The translations under genes and the position numbers were made by a program. Of a stretch of 64,000 nucleotides of DNA, positions 1-12,719 are shown one piece after another (the first letter of the stretch is position 1; each line of letters starts with the position of its first letter). This stretch comes from Myoxocephalus aenaeus. Taxonomy: Eukaryota > Chordata > Actinopteri > Perciformes > Cottidae. The stretch lies in contig JBAMJR010000161.1 in assembly GCA_038501785.1 (NCBI GenBank), forward strand, positions 2,814,501-2,878,500. Direction: 5' to 3'. The notes under the pieces are model-generated. The model had not been told where the DNA came from. It searched no databases and was given only the letters and a program-made list of their open reading frames with translations.

Positions 1-3
1 TAC

Positions 4-2415
4 CTGCAGAGTGGAAGCTGCTGACTCACTCGTGCCTGTCAGTCCTGTGCCTCTTGGTAAACTGGACACGATGTATCTGGAGCCCTTTGGCACAGGCTGT
101 CTAGCCACCATCTTCCCTTTCCTGGTCTCCGCTAGAAACAGACTGTACCAGTATGCATCGTTGGAGACCAGAGTGGAGTCTGCGATGGTGGAGTTCCTCT
201 CACTGATCCCACTGTTCCTGCAGGGAGGAGCCGCTTTGCTGGGCTTGGGTTTCTGACACTTGAGCACGATGGTGACCAAAATGGTGATCAGCAGGAGAAA
301 TGACACCGAGCCCAGACCGATGACCAAATACAGGTTTAGGTCTGAGAAGATGTCGTATTCTAGAGGCACCTCCGTCATGTCCGAGTAGGCCTTAACGGCA
401 GTCTCCACTGTGGACAGCTTGATGGTGACTGTAGCGGAGAGAGCGGGCTCCCCGTTGTCCTTGGCAACAACAACCAGTCGCTGGTGACGCGGGTCTCTGT
501 AACTGAACATCCTCATAGTCCGGATCTCTCCGTTGTATTGATCCAGACTGAACAAGGTGGCGTCAGTCACTTGTAGAAACTGGTACGTAATCCGAGAGTT
601 GTGCACCGAGTCGGTGTCCAAGGCGATCACTTTGGAAACCAGAGAGCCTTTATCGGTGGATCTGGGGATCTTCTCCTCCACCACCGAGCCGTGCGCGCGC
701 CACGGAGAGACAATAACCGGAGCGTTGTCGTTCTGGTCCACTATGATGATGTGGACCGTCACGTTACTGCTGAGTGGAGGAGAGCCAGAGTCTCTGGCCT
801 CGATGTGGAAGAGAAACTCATTCTCGATCTCATAGTCAAAGGTTTTTAGTGCGTAAAGATTACCGTTCTCTGGATTGATGGAGAACAGCATGGACATGGA
901 GGTGTTGGCTATCTCCTTCTCCAGGATGAAATACACTAGATACTGGTTTTCATGGAGGTCAGGGTCAAACGCAGTGAGGGAACTGAGCAAGGCTCCAGGT
1001 GCGTTATTCTCCATTACACGTATAGTATAAAATGACTGAGGGAACTGTGGAACATTGTCATTAACATCCAGCAGTTCTAACGTCATCGTTTCATTGTCAG
1101 ATAAAGGAGGAGAACCTCTGTCTGTCACAGTGAAGGTGATGTCATATTCTGGAACCTTCTCACGGTCTAATGGCTGTGACACTACTAATTCATAATAGTT
1201 ATCAGAGGACTCCCTCAGTATGAAAGGCATATTATCTGGAATACGAAGGTCAACCACTCCATTGTCCCCTGAGTCTTTATCACTGACACTAACTACAGCG
1301 ATCACTGTGTCTATCGGCTCATTTTCTTTTATTGGACTTTGAAATGATTTGATAGATATTTCTGGATGGTTGTCATTCATATCTGTCACATGAATTGACA
1401 GTTTACACTGTCCAGATAAGGACTTAGGCCCCTTATCGCTGGCAATAACTTCCATGTCATAAAGCTTAAAATCTTCATAATTTATCATCTCTTTCACTCT
1501 GATTTCTCCATTCTCTGGATTCAAGTTAAACACCTGTTGGGTTCTCTCTGATGTATATAAACTATATGAATAAACAATATCAGAATTTGAACCTTCATCT
1601 AAATCAGTGGCGTTTAGTTTTATAACTAGACTGCCAATCGGGGAGTTTTCCATCACATCTACAATGTATTTGTCTTTGTCAAATGAAGGGGCGTTGTCAT
1701 TCACATCAAGCACGCGAACAATGATGCTGGCTGTACCTGTGCGCGTGGGCACGCCACCGTCCACAGCAGTGAGAATTAGATTATGAACAGCCTGCTGTTC
1801 TCTATCCAAATCTTTGTTCATAATCAAATCAGCAAACTTTGACCCGTCTCTTCCGGTCTGAATCTCGAGTGTAAAATGTTCACTTGAGCTCAGATGGTAA
1901 TCTTTCACAGAATTTGTTCCAACATCTGGGTCTGCAGCGTTATTCAATGAGAATCTCTCTCCAACGGGGCTTGATTCAGAGATGTCCAAATGCATCGTTC
2001 CTCTTCGAAAATGAGGAGCGTTGTCGTTAATATCCATAATTTCGACCTCGATATTAAACATTCGTATTGGGTTTTCAATCGTAGCGTCTAATTTAAGGAA
2101 ACAGTAAGTACTTGTTTTTAAGGGACACAACACTTCTCTGTCTATCCTTTCCAGGATGAACAGCTCTCCCGTGTCTTTGTTGATGTCAAGATATTTCTTA
2201 TTGCCAACAACGTCGACGCGCATTTTTCTTCCCGTTAGCGTCTTCACGTCTAATCCCAGATCAGTTGCTAAATTAGCAACGACTGAGCCTTCCTCCATTT
2301 CTTCGGGAACAGAATAATGGGTGACGGTAGATGCCGTGTTCATCATGGCAGAAAGAAAGAGAAATACTGACACGTACCCCCTCCCGCGTGAATGTCCGAC
2401 ATGATGAGCCATCAT
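4..2415 (-). CDS. gamma-type protocadherin variable exon 1 (leftmost, complete to its splice donor)
   Basis: A clustered protocadherin variable exon for a homophilic neuronal adhesion receptor. Two adjacent ATGs (2415 and 2412) open a signal peptide, followed by six cadherin repeats with DxNDNxP linkers, one membrane segment and the gamma-type tail ending in ASTLQ. The window starts at the GTA of the splice donor, so the coding part of the exon is whole (804 codons, phase 0), but no stop is expected here and the constant exons lie off the left edge. Comparison with the next exon shows a constant offset of 3449 nt from 3' end to signal peptide, with no net indel; I saw no in-frame stop in the stretches translated. 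The EC1 cysteine loop is CX7C. It is nearly identical to exon 2 except in the signal peptide, EC1 and a few EC2 sites. The product name is by family resemblance; which gamma member it is cannot be said. Confidence 0.9.
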
Positions 2416-2618
2416 GTAGATTCCTTATAGCTTTGAAATGTGCTGAAACGTGGATGAACTGCCTTTTTGAGAAACGAACAAACGAAGCGAGGATCCGAAA
2501 AGAGAAGGTGTATGCGTGCATACGCAGGAGTGACGTCCATGAAACACATTATCTGACTGGTCCTCCTCCAATAAACTTCCGGGAAAGCGATGACCTCATC
2601 AGTGAACATGTTTTGGCG

Positions 2619-2632
2619 GAGAGCAGCGACGA
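2619..2632 (-). promoter_or_regulatory. candidate Pcdh conserved promoter element of exon 1
   Basis: GAGAGCAGCGACG on the plus strand (CGTCGCTGCTCTC in the sense direction) lies about 205 nt upstream of the ATG. The same block occurs about 215 nt upstream of exon 2. Mammalian Pcdh promoters carry a conserved element with a CGCT core at a similar distance; equating the two is inference. Confidence 0.5.
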
Positions 2633-3449
2633 AAAATAGTCTTGTGTCAGCCTTTGCGCCGATTAAACAAAGTGTTTAGTTTTAAACTAAAGGGTGCGAG
2701 CGTTTTGTATATATGACTGTTTCTGAAACTGAAACTACTTCTTTTGTTGAAGTTTTGATTTCTGGTTTCTAATTTGCATACTGTGAGAGAGGTGGAAAGT
2801 AATCTTCAGATGCTGTTCATTATATATTGACATTTCTTTATAAACTGGTTGTTTGCTTGTTTTTTCACGAGTTTACACTGATTGTAAGAGTATAGATTAT
2901 GTATAATAGTATCATCTTTCTTTCGTGCTCTTAAAATAGTATGCACATGGGTCTGTGCGTAAAAACAATGTCAGACATGATTATAACAAAAGTGTCCATT
3001 TGTGTGTGTCATCAATAATGGCTGCTCCTGACATTTACTTATTATTTAATATAATGTCTGTATGCTCCACATCTCTCTTTTTTTCCTCCTGATACCATCT
3101 ATGCAGAAATAGACTATCTCTAAGAGCGAAAAAAGTACATGAAGAAAAAGAAAGTATAGATTATTAATCAAATTAGTTATACATGTGTTGATATTGTACA
3201 GAACTTTTAGTAAAACTATCTGCTGTAGCAAGTGTAACAATACTTATCCAACACGTTGTAATATGCATGATAACTTTGTCTACATGTGATGCGCTGTTCA
3301 TTTCAGGACGGGTATCTAAAATAAGTGAAGAGGCGAGTAACATTCTCAAGCGCTGATATGACAGGTTTAGAATTACAATGGTCACTTGTAAGTGGACTTG
3401 ATGGATATTGACAAAGTAAATATGTGTGTAACACGTGTTATGTTTGCCA
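2633..3449. other. spacer between gamma exons 1 and 2
   Basis: An AT-rich spacer with no supported coding sequence. It holds the far upstream part of the exon 1 promoter and, at its right end, the start of the intron that follows exon 2. No repeat family was recognised. Confidence 0.6.
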
Positions 3450-3452
3450 TAC

Positions 3453-5852
3453 CTGCAGAGTGGAAGCTGCTGACTCACTCGTGCCTGTCAGTCCTGTGCC
3501 TCTTGGTAAACTGGACACGATGTATCTGGAGCCCTTTGGCACAGGCTGTCTAGCCACCATATTCCCTTTCCTGGTCTCCGCTAGAAACAGACTGTACCAG
3601 TAGGCATCGTTGGAGACCAGAGTGGAGTCTGCGATGGTGGAGTTCCTCTCACTGATCACACTGTTCCTGCAGGGAGGAGCCGCTTTGCTGGGCTTGGGTT
3701 TCTGACACTTGAGCACGATGGTGACCAAAATGGTGATCAGCAGGAGAAATGACACGGAGCCCAGACCGATGACCAAATACAGGTTTAGGTCTGAGAAGAT
3801 GTCGTATTCTAGAGGCACCTCCGTCATGTCCGAGGAGGCCTTAACGGCAGTCTCCACTGTGGACAGCTTGATGGTGACTGTAGCGGAGAGAGCGGGCTCC
3901 CCGTTGTCCTTGGCAACAACAACCAGTCGCTGGTGACGCGGGTCTCTGTAACTGAACATCCTCATAGTCCGGATCTCTCCGTTGTATTGATCCAGACTGA
4001 ACAAGGTGGCGTCAGTCACTTGTAGAAACTGGTACGTAATCCGAGAGTTGTGCACCGAGTCGGTGTCCAAGGCGATCACTTTGGAAACCAGAGAGCCTTT
4101 ATCGGTGGATCTGGGGATCTTCTCCTCCACCACCGAGCCGTGCGCGCGCCACGGAGAGACAATAACCGGAGCGTTGTCGTTCTGGTCCACTATGATGATG
4201 TGGACCGTCACGTTACTGCTGAGTGGAGGAGAGCCAGAGTCTCTGGCCTCGATGTGGAAGAGAAACTCATTCTCGATCTCATAGTCAAAGGTTTTTAGTG
4301 CGTAAAGATTACCGTTCTCTGGATTGATGGAGAACAGCATGGACATGGAGGTGTTGGCTATCTCCTTCTCCAGGATGAAATACACTAGATACTGGTTTTC
4401 ATGGAGGTCAGGGTCAAACGCAGTGAGGGAACTGAGCAAGGCTCCAGGTGCGTTATTCTCCATTACACGTATAGTATAAAATGACTGAGGGAACTGTGGA
4501 ACATTGTCATTAACATCCAGCAGTTCTAACGTCATAGTTTCATTGTCAGATAAAGGAGGAGAACCTCTGTCTGTCACAGTGAAGGTGATGTCATATTCTG
4601 GAACCTTCTCACGGTCTAATGGCTGTGACACTACTAATTCATAATAGTTATCAGAGGACTCCCTCAGTTTGAAAGGCATATTATCTGGAATATGAAGATC
4701 AACCACTCCATTGTCCCCTGAGTCTTTATCACTGACACTAACTACAGCGATCACTGTGTCTATCGGTTCATCTTCTTTTATTGGACTTTGAAATGATTTG
4801 ATAGATATTTCTGGATGGTTGTCATTCATATCTGTCACATGAATTGACAGTTTACACTGTCCAGATAAGGACTTAGGCCCCTTATCGCTGGCAATAACTT
4901 CCATGTCATAAAGCTTGAAATCTTCATAATTTATCATCTCTTTCACTCTGATTTCTCCATTCTCTGGATTCAAGTTAAACACCTGTTGCGTTCTCTCTGA
5001 TGTATATAAACTATATGAATAAACAATATCAGAATTCGAACCTTCATCTAAATCAGTGGCGTTTAGTTTTATAACTAGACTGCCAATCGGGGAGTTTTCC
5101 ATCACATCTACAATGTATTTGTCTTTGTCAAATGAAGGGGCGTTGTCATTCACATCAAGCACGCGAACAATGATGCTGGCTGTACCTGTGCGCGTGGGCA
5201 CGCCACCGTCCACAGCAGTGAGAATTAGATTATGAACAGCCTGCTGCTCTCTATCCAAATCTTTTTTCAGAATCAAATCGGCAAACTTCGTACCGTCTCT
5301 TCCGGTCTGAATTTCAATGGAGAAATGTTCACTTGAGCTCAGATGGTAATCTTTCACAGAATTTGTTCCAACATCTGGGTCTGCAGCGTTATTCAATGAG
5401 AATCTCTCTCCAACGGGGCTTGATTCAGAGATGTCCAAATGCATCGTTCCTCTTCGAAAATGAGGAGCGTTGTCGTTAATATCCATAATTTCGACCTCGA
5501 TATTAAACATTCGTATTGGGTTTTCAATCGTAGCGTCTAATTTAAGAAAGCATGATGTAGTTGTCTTCGAGGGGCATAACAACTCTCTGTCTATCCTCTC
5601 CAGAATGAACAGCTCCCCCGTATCTTTGTTTATATCAAGATATTTGTTATTGCCCGTAACGTCGATGCGCATTTTTCTTTTATTCAGAGTCTTTACGTCT
5701 AATCCCAGATCAGTTGCTAAATTAGCAACGACAGAGCCTTCCTCCATTTCTTCAGGAACAGAATAATGGGTGACGGTAGATGCCGTGTTCATCATGGCAG
5801 AAAGAAAGAGAAATACTGACACGTACCCTCTCCAGGAATACTGACGAGCCAT
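3453..5852 (-). CDS. gamma-type protocadherin variable exon 2
   Basis: An 800-codon variable exon, phase 0, ending CTGCAG before a GTATGG donor. I chose the ATG at 5852 (MARQYSWRGYVSV...) over an in-frame ATG 23 codons upstream (5921). The shorter form starts with a proper signal peptide, aligns with exon 1, and puts the promoter block at nearly the same distance in both. EC1 to EC6 follow, with linkers DINDN, DVNDN, DMNDN, DVNDN and DQNDN, a membrane segment near residues 690-715 (LYLVIGLGSVSFLLLITILV) and the tail with the SNDAYWYSLFLAETRKG stretch. The EC1 loop is CX7C. Small private changes include serine for tyrosine just before SDMTEVPLEYD and KGNMV for KGKMV. Splicing to constant exons left of the window is inferred from the family. 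Confidence 0.94.
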
Positions 5853-6065
5853 GGTAAAGAATCCGTATTTAAAAGCTTGAAATGTGACGTCTGGTGACAA
5901 ATGTATACACAGTCCTTTCATTCAATGATGAAAATCAACGAGGGTGTTCAATGGACCCGTTTCTTTATACTGGTATCAGCAGATATTTGCATTCAATATG
6001 TCTGCCTGCCAAGCATCCAAAGAACTATCGCGAGAACTATGACTTCATGTGATATGTTTTTGTTG

Positions 6066-6078
6066 AGAGCAGCGACGT
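6066..6078 (-). promoter_or_regulatory. candidate Pcdh conserved promoter element of exon 2
   Basis: GAGAGCAGCGACG lies about 215 nt upstream of the chosen ATG and matches the exon 1 block base for base. The surrounding sequence has diverged, which suggests the block is constrained. Confidence 0.5.
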
Positions 6079-6916
6079 GAAATGTCCTTTATGTGCCTTT
6101 GCACCTCGTAAAATATCGGATAAACCAAAATTGTATTTAACAAAGATAAGTTGTGTCTAAACCTAATTTTGGATAAAATTAACCAAATAATCAAACGTTT
6201 GGCATTTGTTTCCTGGTACTGGGTAACTACAGGTGTTATAATTTCTTATTTTTTTCTTCTTATTTTTTACGTGGATTTTGTTGAAGAAATATGTAAATAT
6301 TTTAAGGTAAATATTTTAACTTATTTTATTTTATTTTATATTCCACATATATTGCAGGGTAATATATCGTTGCAGTATTGATGTCACAGTCCCTCCGCGC
6401 CGGTTTGTCTGCGTAAACCATTGCAATATTGATTAATAATTTTTATACACGCAATTTAGTCTCTATTTGAATGGATTTGCTGAATATTGTCGGTAAATAT
6501 GTTGTTTGTTCAAGTCATGTTGCCACCTGAAGCGCACTCAGTTGCGTCAAGAACTATAACTGATGTAATGTTTACCTGATACCGTGTGCGAGAAAAACAC
6601 ATTCATGGAAGGAGCAAAAGTTGCAAATTCTTTTTGATGTATCAACATTTACACAAAAAAAATGAAAGAATCCTGTTATTTAAACGATGTCTGATGTCAA
6701 CTTTGATTATCACCGGTAGGAAGACGTTATGTGTTTCTGTACTCACTTATGAACTATTACAAATGGTATGTTTCAAGAGTTTGGATACATGATATATTTA
6801 AAATTGCAAGAACAAAACAAAAACTGTTGTAAAACGTAACGTTTCAAAGATTCATTTTTGTCTGTATTTGATGTACATGCTCTGATAATATCTGTTGAAC
6901 TGGGTTTCTTCCATAC
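6079..6916. other. spacer between gamma exons 2 and 3
   Basis: An AT-rich spacer. It includes the intron start after exon 3, and GTTGCCACCTGAAG at about 6522, a weak partial CTCF-like core. There is no supported gene; short open frames here have no family resemblance. Confidence 0.55.
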
Positions 6917-9322
6917 CTGCAAAGTGGAGGCCGCTGACTCACTCGTGCCTGTCAGCCCTGTGCCTCTTGGTAAACTGGACACGATGTATCTGGAGCCCTT
7001 TGGCACAGGCTGTCTAGCCACCATCTTCCCTTTCCTGGTCTCCGCTAGAAACAGACTGTACCAGTAGGCATCGTTGGAGACCAGAGTGGAGTCTGCGATG
7101 GTGGAGTTCCTCTCACTGATCACACTGTTCCTGCAGGGAGGAGCCGCTTTGCTGGGCTTGGGTTTCTGACACTTGAGCACGATGGTGACCAAAATGGTGA
7201 TCAGCAGGAGAAATGACACCGAGCCCAGACCGATGACCAAATACAGGTTTAGGTCTGAGAAGATGTCGTATTCTAGAGGCACCTCCGTCATGTCCGAGTA
7301 GGCCTTAACGGCAGTCTCCACTGTGGACAGCTTGATGGTGACTGTAGCGGAGAGAGCGGGCTCCCCGTTGTCCTTGGCAACAACAACCAGTCGCTGGTGA
7401 CGCGGGTCTCTGTAACTGAACATCCTCATAGTCCGGATCTCTCCGTTGTATTGATCCAGACTGAACAAGGTGGCGTCAGTCACTTGTAGAAACTGGTACG
7501 TAATCCGAGAGTTGTGCACCGAGTCGGTGTCCAAGGCGATCACTTTGGAAACCAGAGAGCCTTTATCGGTGGATCTGGGGATCTTCTCCTCCACCACCGA
7601 GCCGTGCGCGCGCCACGGAGAGACAATAACCGGAGCGTTGTCGTTCTGGTCCACTATGATGATGTGGACCGTCACGTTACTGCTGAGTGGAGGAGAGCCA
7701 GAGTCTCTAGCCTCGATGTGGAAGAGAAACTCATTCTCGATCTCATAGTCAAATGTTTTTAGTGCGTAAAGATTACCGTTCTCTGGATTGATGGAGAACA
7801 GCATGGACATGGAGGTGTTGGCTATCTCCTTCTCCAGGATGAAATATACTAGATACTGGTTTTCATGGAGGTCAGGGTCAAACGCAGTGAGGGAACTGAG
7901 CAAGGCTCCAGGTGCGTTATTCTCCATTACACGTATAGTATAAAATGACTGAGGGAACTGTGGAACATTGTCATTAACGTCCAGCAGTTCTAACGTCATC
8001 GTTTCATTGTCAGATAAAGGAGGAGCACCTCTGTCTGTCACAGTGAAGGTGATGTCATATTCTGGAACCTTCTCACGGTCTAATGGCTGTGACACTACTA
8101 ATTCATAATAGTTATCAGAGGACTCCCTCAGTTTGAAAGGCATATTATCTGGAATACGAAGGTCAACCACTCCATTGTCCCCAGAGTCTTTATCACTGAC
8201 ACTAACTACAGCGATCACTGTGTCTAATTCTATGTTTTCATTGACTGGACTCTGGAAGGATTTAATAGATATTTCTGGATGGTTGTCGTTCATGTCTTCA
8301 ACCAGAATCTTAATAGTACATTGTCCTGATAATACACTTTCTCCTTTATCAGTTGCTATAACTTCCATGTCATAAATCCTGAAATCCTCATAATTCAACA
8401 TTCCTTTCACAGTAATTTCACCAGTGGAAGGATTCAGATTAAATGTTTCTTGTGTTTTCTCTGACGTATATAAACTATATAAATACGTTACATCAGAATT
8501 TGAACCCTCATCTAAATCTGTAGCACTGAGGTGAATAACAAGGCTTCCAATTGGAACATTTTCCTTTATTGTTAAAGTGTAGTTTAATTTGTCAAAAGTA
8601 GGAGCGTTGTCATTTGTGTCTAAAACATGAACAATAACACTTGCAGTGCCAGAACGAGCAGGTGAGCCTCCATCTACAGCTGTGAGTATTAAATTATGGA
8701 CAGCCTGCTGCTCTCGATCTAAAGACTTTATTAAAATTAATTCAGCGAATTTGGACCCATCTCTGCCAGTTTGAACTTCAATATTAAAATGTTCACTTTC
8801 ACTCAGATGGTACGTTTTCACTGAGTTGGTTCCAACATCAGGATCAACTGCATTACTGAGAGAGAATCTCTCTCCTTTTGGCGTCGCTTCAGATAAATCT
8901 AAATGAATGGCGTCTCTCCGAAACTGTGGGGCGTTGTCGTTCATATCCAATATTTCTACTTCTATGTTAAAGATTCGCAGTGGATTTTCAAGTATTATCT
9001 CCAGTTTGAGATAACAAGATGCTGATGATTTGGTTGTGCAAATATTTTCCCGGTCAATCTTTTCAACAACATACAGTTCACCAGTCTCTTTGTTCACATC
9101 CAGATATTTCTTGTTTGCAATGATGTCCAGACGCATCTTCCTCTGGTTCAGTGTTTTTAGATCCAGACTGAGATCAGTAGCGAGGTTTGCTACAACTGAT
9201 CCTTCTTTCATTTCTTCAGGTATTGAATAATGAGTCACTGAAGTCGTTATGTTACGAACGAAAGAAAAAAGAATAACGAGCAGCACGTACCTTTTACAAG
9301 AATGCATTACAACGGACTCCAT
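6917..9322 (-). CDS. gamma-type protocadherin variable exon 3
   Basis: An 802-codon variable exon, phase 0, with a GTATGG donor. It starts MESVVMHSCKRYVLLVILF, a basic then hydrophobic signal peptide; an internal ATG six codons in is also possible. EC1 has a CX7C loop (ICTTKSSASC). EC1 to EC4 belong to the subfamily shared with exons 4-6. From the DTVIAVVSVSD stretch of EC4 onward it is nearly identical to every other gamma exon here. Private changes include histidine for arginine in the EC2-EC3 linker strand (SVIVHVLDT), KLNYTLTIKEN at the EC3 start, and arginine for histidine in VVDLRIP of EC4. Its intron sequence after the donor differs from that of exons 4-7, so this is where the downstream edge of the tandem array lies. 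Confidence 0.94.
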
Positions 9323-9450
9323 TGTTGTCTGCGGGTTTACTGCACTTCAAAGGAAATGACGTACGTTCCCAGTAATATTGAGTTTTGCTCTTACGTAGAT
9401 AATCTCGAGCATGTTCTCACGATTTTGATCCCGAGCATGTATCGGTCCTG

Positions 9451-9590
9451 AAAGCAGCGAGCGCCTATTTTGAGAGATTCAGCACCACGGAGCTTTCCGG
9501 CTGTTTCACGGTCTGACCTGACGACAAAGATTCTCTGTCATGACGTTCATGAGCTGGCGTTTTACTCACAAAACAGCGCCACCCTTTAGG
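9451..9590 (-). promoter_or_regulatory. promoter core of exon 3 with two conserved blocks
   Basis: Block A, AGCAGCGAGCGCC (sense GGCGCTCGCTGCT), starts 131 nt upstream of the ATG. Block B, AGCGCCACCCTTTAGG (sense CCTAAAGGGTGGCGCT), starts 253 nt upstream. Between them sits a CRE-like TCATGACGTTCATGA. Block A fits the CGCT core of the Pcdh promoter element and block B has a CTCF-like GGTGGCGCT core. No clear TATA box lies between block A and the ATG. Confidence 0.55.
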
Positions 9591-9817
9591 CTTTCAAGAC
9601 TTTTTAAACTCAGTTTAACAAGATGTACCAGACTAGTTTATTGGTATATGTGTGAGTTTAAAACGAGCATTGCTGACAATAATACATTGATTTATTGACA
9701 CTATTCAAGATTTTACTTGATGAATATTATTGTCCTAAAATAATACGGTATAAAATGAAATATCACTAAATATTGATACATTATAAATATAAAAACAGGT
9801 GTACGTTGGACTCTCAC

Positions 9818-12220
9818 CTGCAGAGTGGAAGCTGCTGACTCACTCGTGCCTGTCAGTCCTGTGCCTCTTAATAAACTGGACACGATGTATCTGGAGCCCT
9901 TTGGCACAGGCTGTCTAGCCACCATCTTCCCTTTCCTGGTCTCCGCTAGAAACAGACTGTACCAGTAGGCATCGTTGGAGACCAGAGTGGAGTCTGCGAT
10001 GGTGGAGTTCCTCTCACTGATCACACTGTTCCTGCAGGGAGGAGTCGCTTTGCTGGGCTTGGGTTTCTGACACTTGAGCACGATGGTGACCAAAATGGTG
10101 ATCAGCAGGAGAAATGACACCGAGCCCAGACCGATGACCAAATACAGGTTTAGGTCTGAGAAGATGTCGTATTCTAGAGGCACCTCCGTCATGTCCGAGT
10201 AGGCCTTAACGGCAGTCTCCACTGTGGACAGCTTGATGGTGACTGTAGCGGAGAGAGCGGGCTCCCCGTTGTCCTTGGCAACAACAACCAGTCGCTGGTG
10301 ACGCGGGTCTCTGTAACTGAACATCCTCATAGTCCTGATCTCTCCGTTGTATTGATCCAGACTGAACAAGGTGGCGTCAGTCACTTGTAGAAATTGGTAC
10401 GTAATCCGAGAGTTGTGCACCGAGTCGGTGTCCAAGGCGATCACTTTGGAAACCAGAGAGCCTTTATCGGTGGATCTGGGGATCTTCTCCTCCACCACCG
10501 AGCCGTGCGCGCGCCACGGAGAGACAATAACCGGAGCGTTGTCGTTCTGGTCCACTATGATGATGTGGACCGTCACGTTACTGCTGAGTGGAGGAGAGCC
10601 AGAGTCTCTGGCCTCGATGTGGAAGAGAAACTCATTCTCGATCTCATAATCAAAGGTTTTTAGTGCGTAAAGATTACCGTTCTCTGGATTGATGGAGAAC
10701 AGCATGGACATGGAGGTGTTGGCTATCTCCTTCTCCAGGATGAAATACACTAGATACTGGTTTTCATGGAGGTCAGGGTCAAACGCAGTGAGGGAACTGA
10801 GCAAGGCTCCAGGTGCGTTATTCTCCATTACACGTATAGTATAAAATGACTGAGGGAACTGTGGAACGTTGTCATTAACGTCCAGCAGTTCTAACGTCAT
10901 AGTTTCATTGTCAGATAAAGGAGGAGAACCTCTGTCTGTCACAGTGAAGGTGATGTCATATTCTGGAACCTTCTCACGGTCTAATGGCTGTGACACTACT
11001 AATTCATAATAGTTATCAGAGGACTCCCTCAGTTTGAAAGGCATATTATCTGGAATATGAAGATCAACCACTCCATTGTCCCCTGAGTCTTTATCACTGA
11101 CACTAACTACAGCGATCACTGTGTCTAATTCTATGTTTTCATTGACTGGACTCTGGAAGGATTTGATAGATATTTCTGGATGGTTGTCGTTCATGTCTTC
11201 AACCAGAATCTTAATAGTACATTGTCCTGATAAGGCACTTTCTCCTTTATCAGTTGCTATAACTTCCATATCATAAATCTTGAAATCCTCATAATTCAGC
11301 ATTCCTTTAACAGTAATTTCACCAGTGGAAGGATTCAAATTAAATGTTTCCTGTGTTTTCTCTGACGTATATAAACTATATAAATACGTTACATCAGAAT
11401 TCGACCCTTCATCTAAATCTGTAGCACTGAGATGTATAACAAGGCTTCCAATTGGAACATTTTCCATGATGTTTAAAGTGTAGTTTAATTTGTCAAAAGT
11501 AGGAGCGTTGTCATTTGTGTCTAAAACACGAACAATAACACTTGCAGTGCCAGAACGAGCAGGTGAGCCTCCATCTACAGCTGTGAGTAATAAATTATGG
11601 ACAGCCTGCTGCTCTCGATCTAAAGTCTTTATTAAGATTAATTCAGCAAATTGTGACCCATCTCTGCCAGTTTGAACTTTAATATTAAAATGTTCACTTT
11701 CACTTAGATAGTACGTTTTCACTGAGTTGGTTCCAAAATCAGGATCAACTGCATTACTGAGAAATAATCTCTCTCCTTTTGGCGTCGCTTCAGATAAATC
11801 TAAATGAATGGCGTCTCTCCGAAACTGTGGGGCGTTGTCGTTCATGTCCAATATTTCTACTTCTATGTTAAAGATTCGTACTGGGTTTTCAAGTATTATC
11901 TCCAGTTTGAGATAACAAGAAGACTTTCCAGCACAAATATTTTCCCGGTCAATCTTTTCAACAACATACAGTTCACCAGTCTCTTTGTTCACATCCAGAT
12001 ATTTCTTGTTTGCAATGATGTCCAGACGCATCTTCCTCTGGTTCAGTGTTTTAACATCCAGACTGAGATCAGTAGCGAGGTTTGCTACAACTGATCCTTC
12101 TTTCATCTCTTCAGGTATTGAATAGTGAGTCCCTGAAGTCGTTATGTTACGAACGAAAGAAAAAAGAATAACGAGCAGCACGTACCTTTTACAAGAATGC
12201 ATTGTTACAACGGACTCCAT
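9818..12220 (-). CDS. gamma-type protocadherin variable exon 4
   Basis: An 801-codon variable exon with a GTGAGAGTCC donor, from the 2.9 kb tandem array. Signal peptide MESVVTMHSCKRYVLLVILF, then EC1-EC6, membrane segment and tail. It is the only array member with a shortened EC1 loop, CX5C (ICAGKSSC), against CX7C in its neighbours. It has several private EC2 changes: RLFLSNAVDPDFGTNS, YYLSESEHFNIKV and DGSQFAEL. The tail differs slightly (SKATPPC, SSLLRGTG). These changes cluster in EC1-EC2, the region that takes part in antiparallel trans recognition in clustered protocadherins, so it is the array member most likely to differ in binding; that is inference. Confidence 0.94.
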
Positions 12221-12348
12221 TGTTGTCTGCGGGTTTACTGCACTTCAAAGGAAATGACGTACATTTCCAGTGCTATTGAGTTTTCCTCTTACGTCCTTGG
12301 TCTCGAACATGTTGTCACAATTTGGATCTCGAGCATTTATCGGTCCTG

Positions 12349-12488
12349 AAAGCAGCGAGCGCCTATTTTGAGAGATTCAGCACCACGGAGCTTTCCGGCT
12401 GTTTCACGGTCTGACCTGACGACAAAGATTCTCTGTCATGACGTTCATGAGCTGGCGTTTTAATCACAAAACAGCGCCACCCTTTAGG
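12349..12488 (-). promoter_or_regulatory. promoter core of exon 4 with two conserved blocks
   Basis: AGCAGCGAGCGCC lies 131 nt and AGCGCCACCCTTTAGG 253 nt upstream of the ATG, the same spacings as exon 3. The CRE-like palindrome is present. Sequence between the ATG and block A has diverged more than the blocks themselves. Confidence 0.55.
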
Positions 12489-12719
12489 CTTTCAAGACTT
12501 TTTAAATTCAATTTAACAAGATGTACCATAAATACCAGTATATTGGTATCAATGTGAGTTTAAAACGAGTATTGCTGACAATAATAAATTGATTCATTGA
12601 CACTATTCAATATTTTACTTGATGAATGATATTGTCCTAAAATAATACGGTGTAAAATTAAATATCACTAAATATTGATACATCATAAATATAAAAACAC
12701 GTGTACATTGGACTCTCAC

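Noticed and set aside
557..849. Plus-strand open frames of 92 and 82 residues that recur in all seven gamma exons
   Set aside because: They are antisense shadows of the EC5-EC6 coding sequence and recur only because that DNA is homogenised; they have no start context or family resemblance.
4..2415. Gamma exon 1 as a pseudogene, because no closed minus-strand frame covers it
   Set aside because: The frame simply runs to the window edge through the splice donor. Alignment with exon 2 has a constant offset and shows no stop or net indel in the parts checked.
3173..3478. Minus-strand 101-residue open frame after gamma exon 2
   Set aside because: It overlaps the exon's 3' end in another frame and runs into intron sequence; no family resemblance.
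5853..5921. The longer start of gamma exon 2 at 5921
   Set aside because: It is a real ATG, but it puts 23 residues before the signal peptide, and the shorter form aligns with exon 1.
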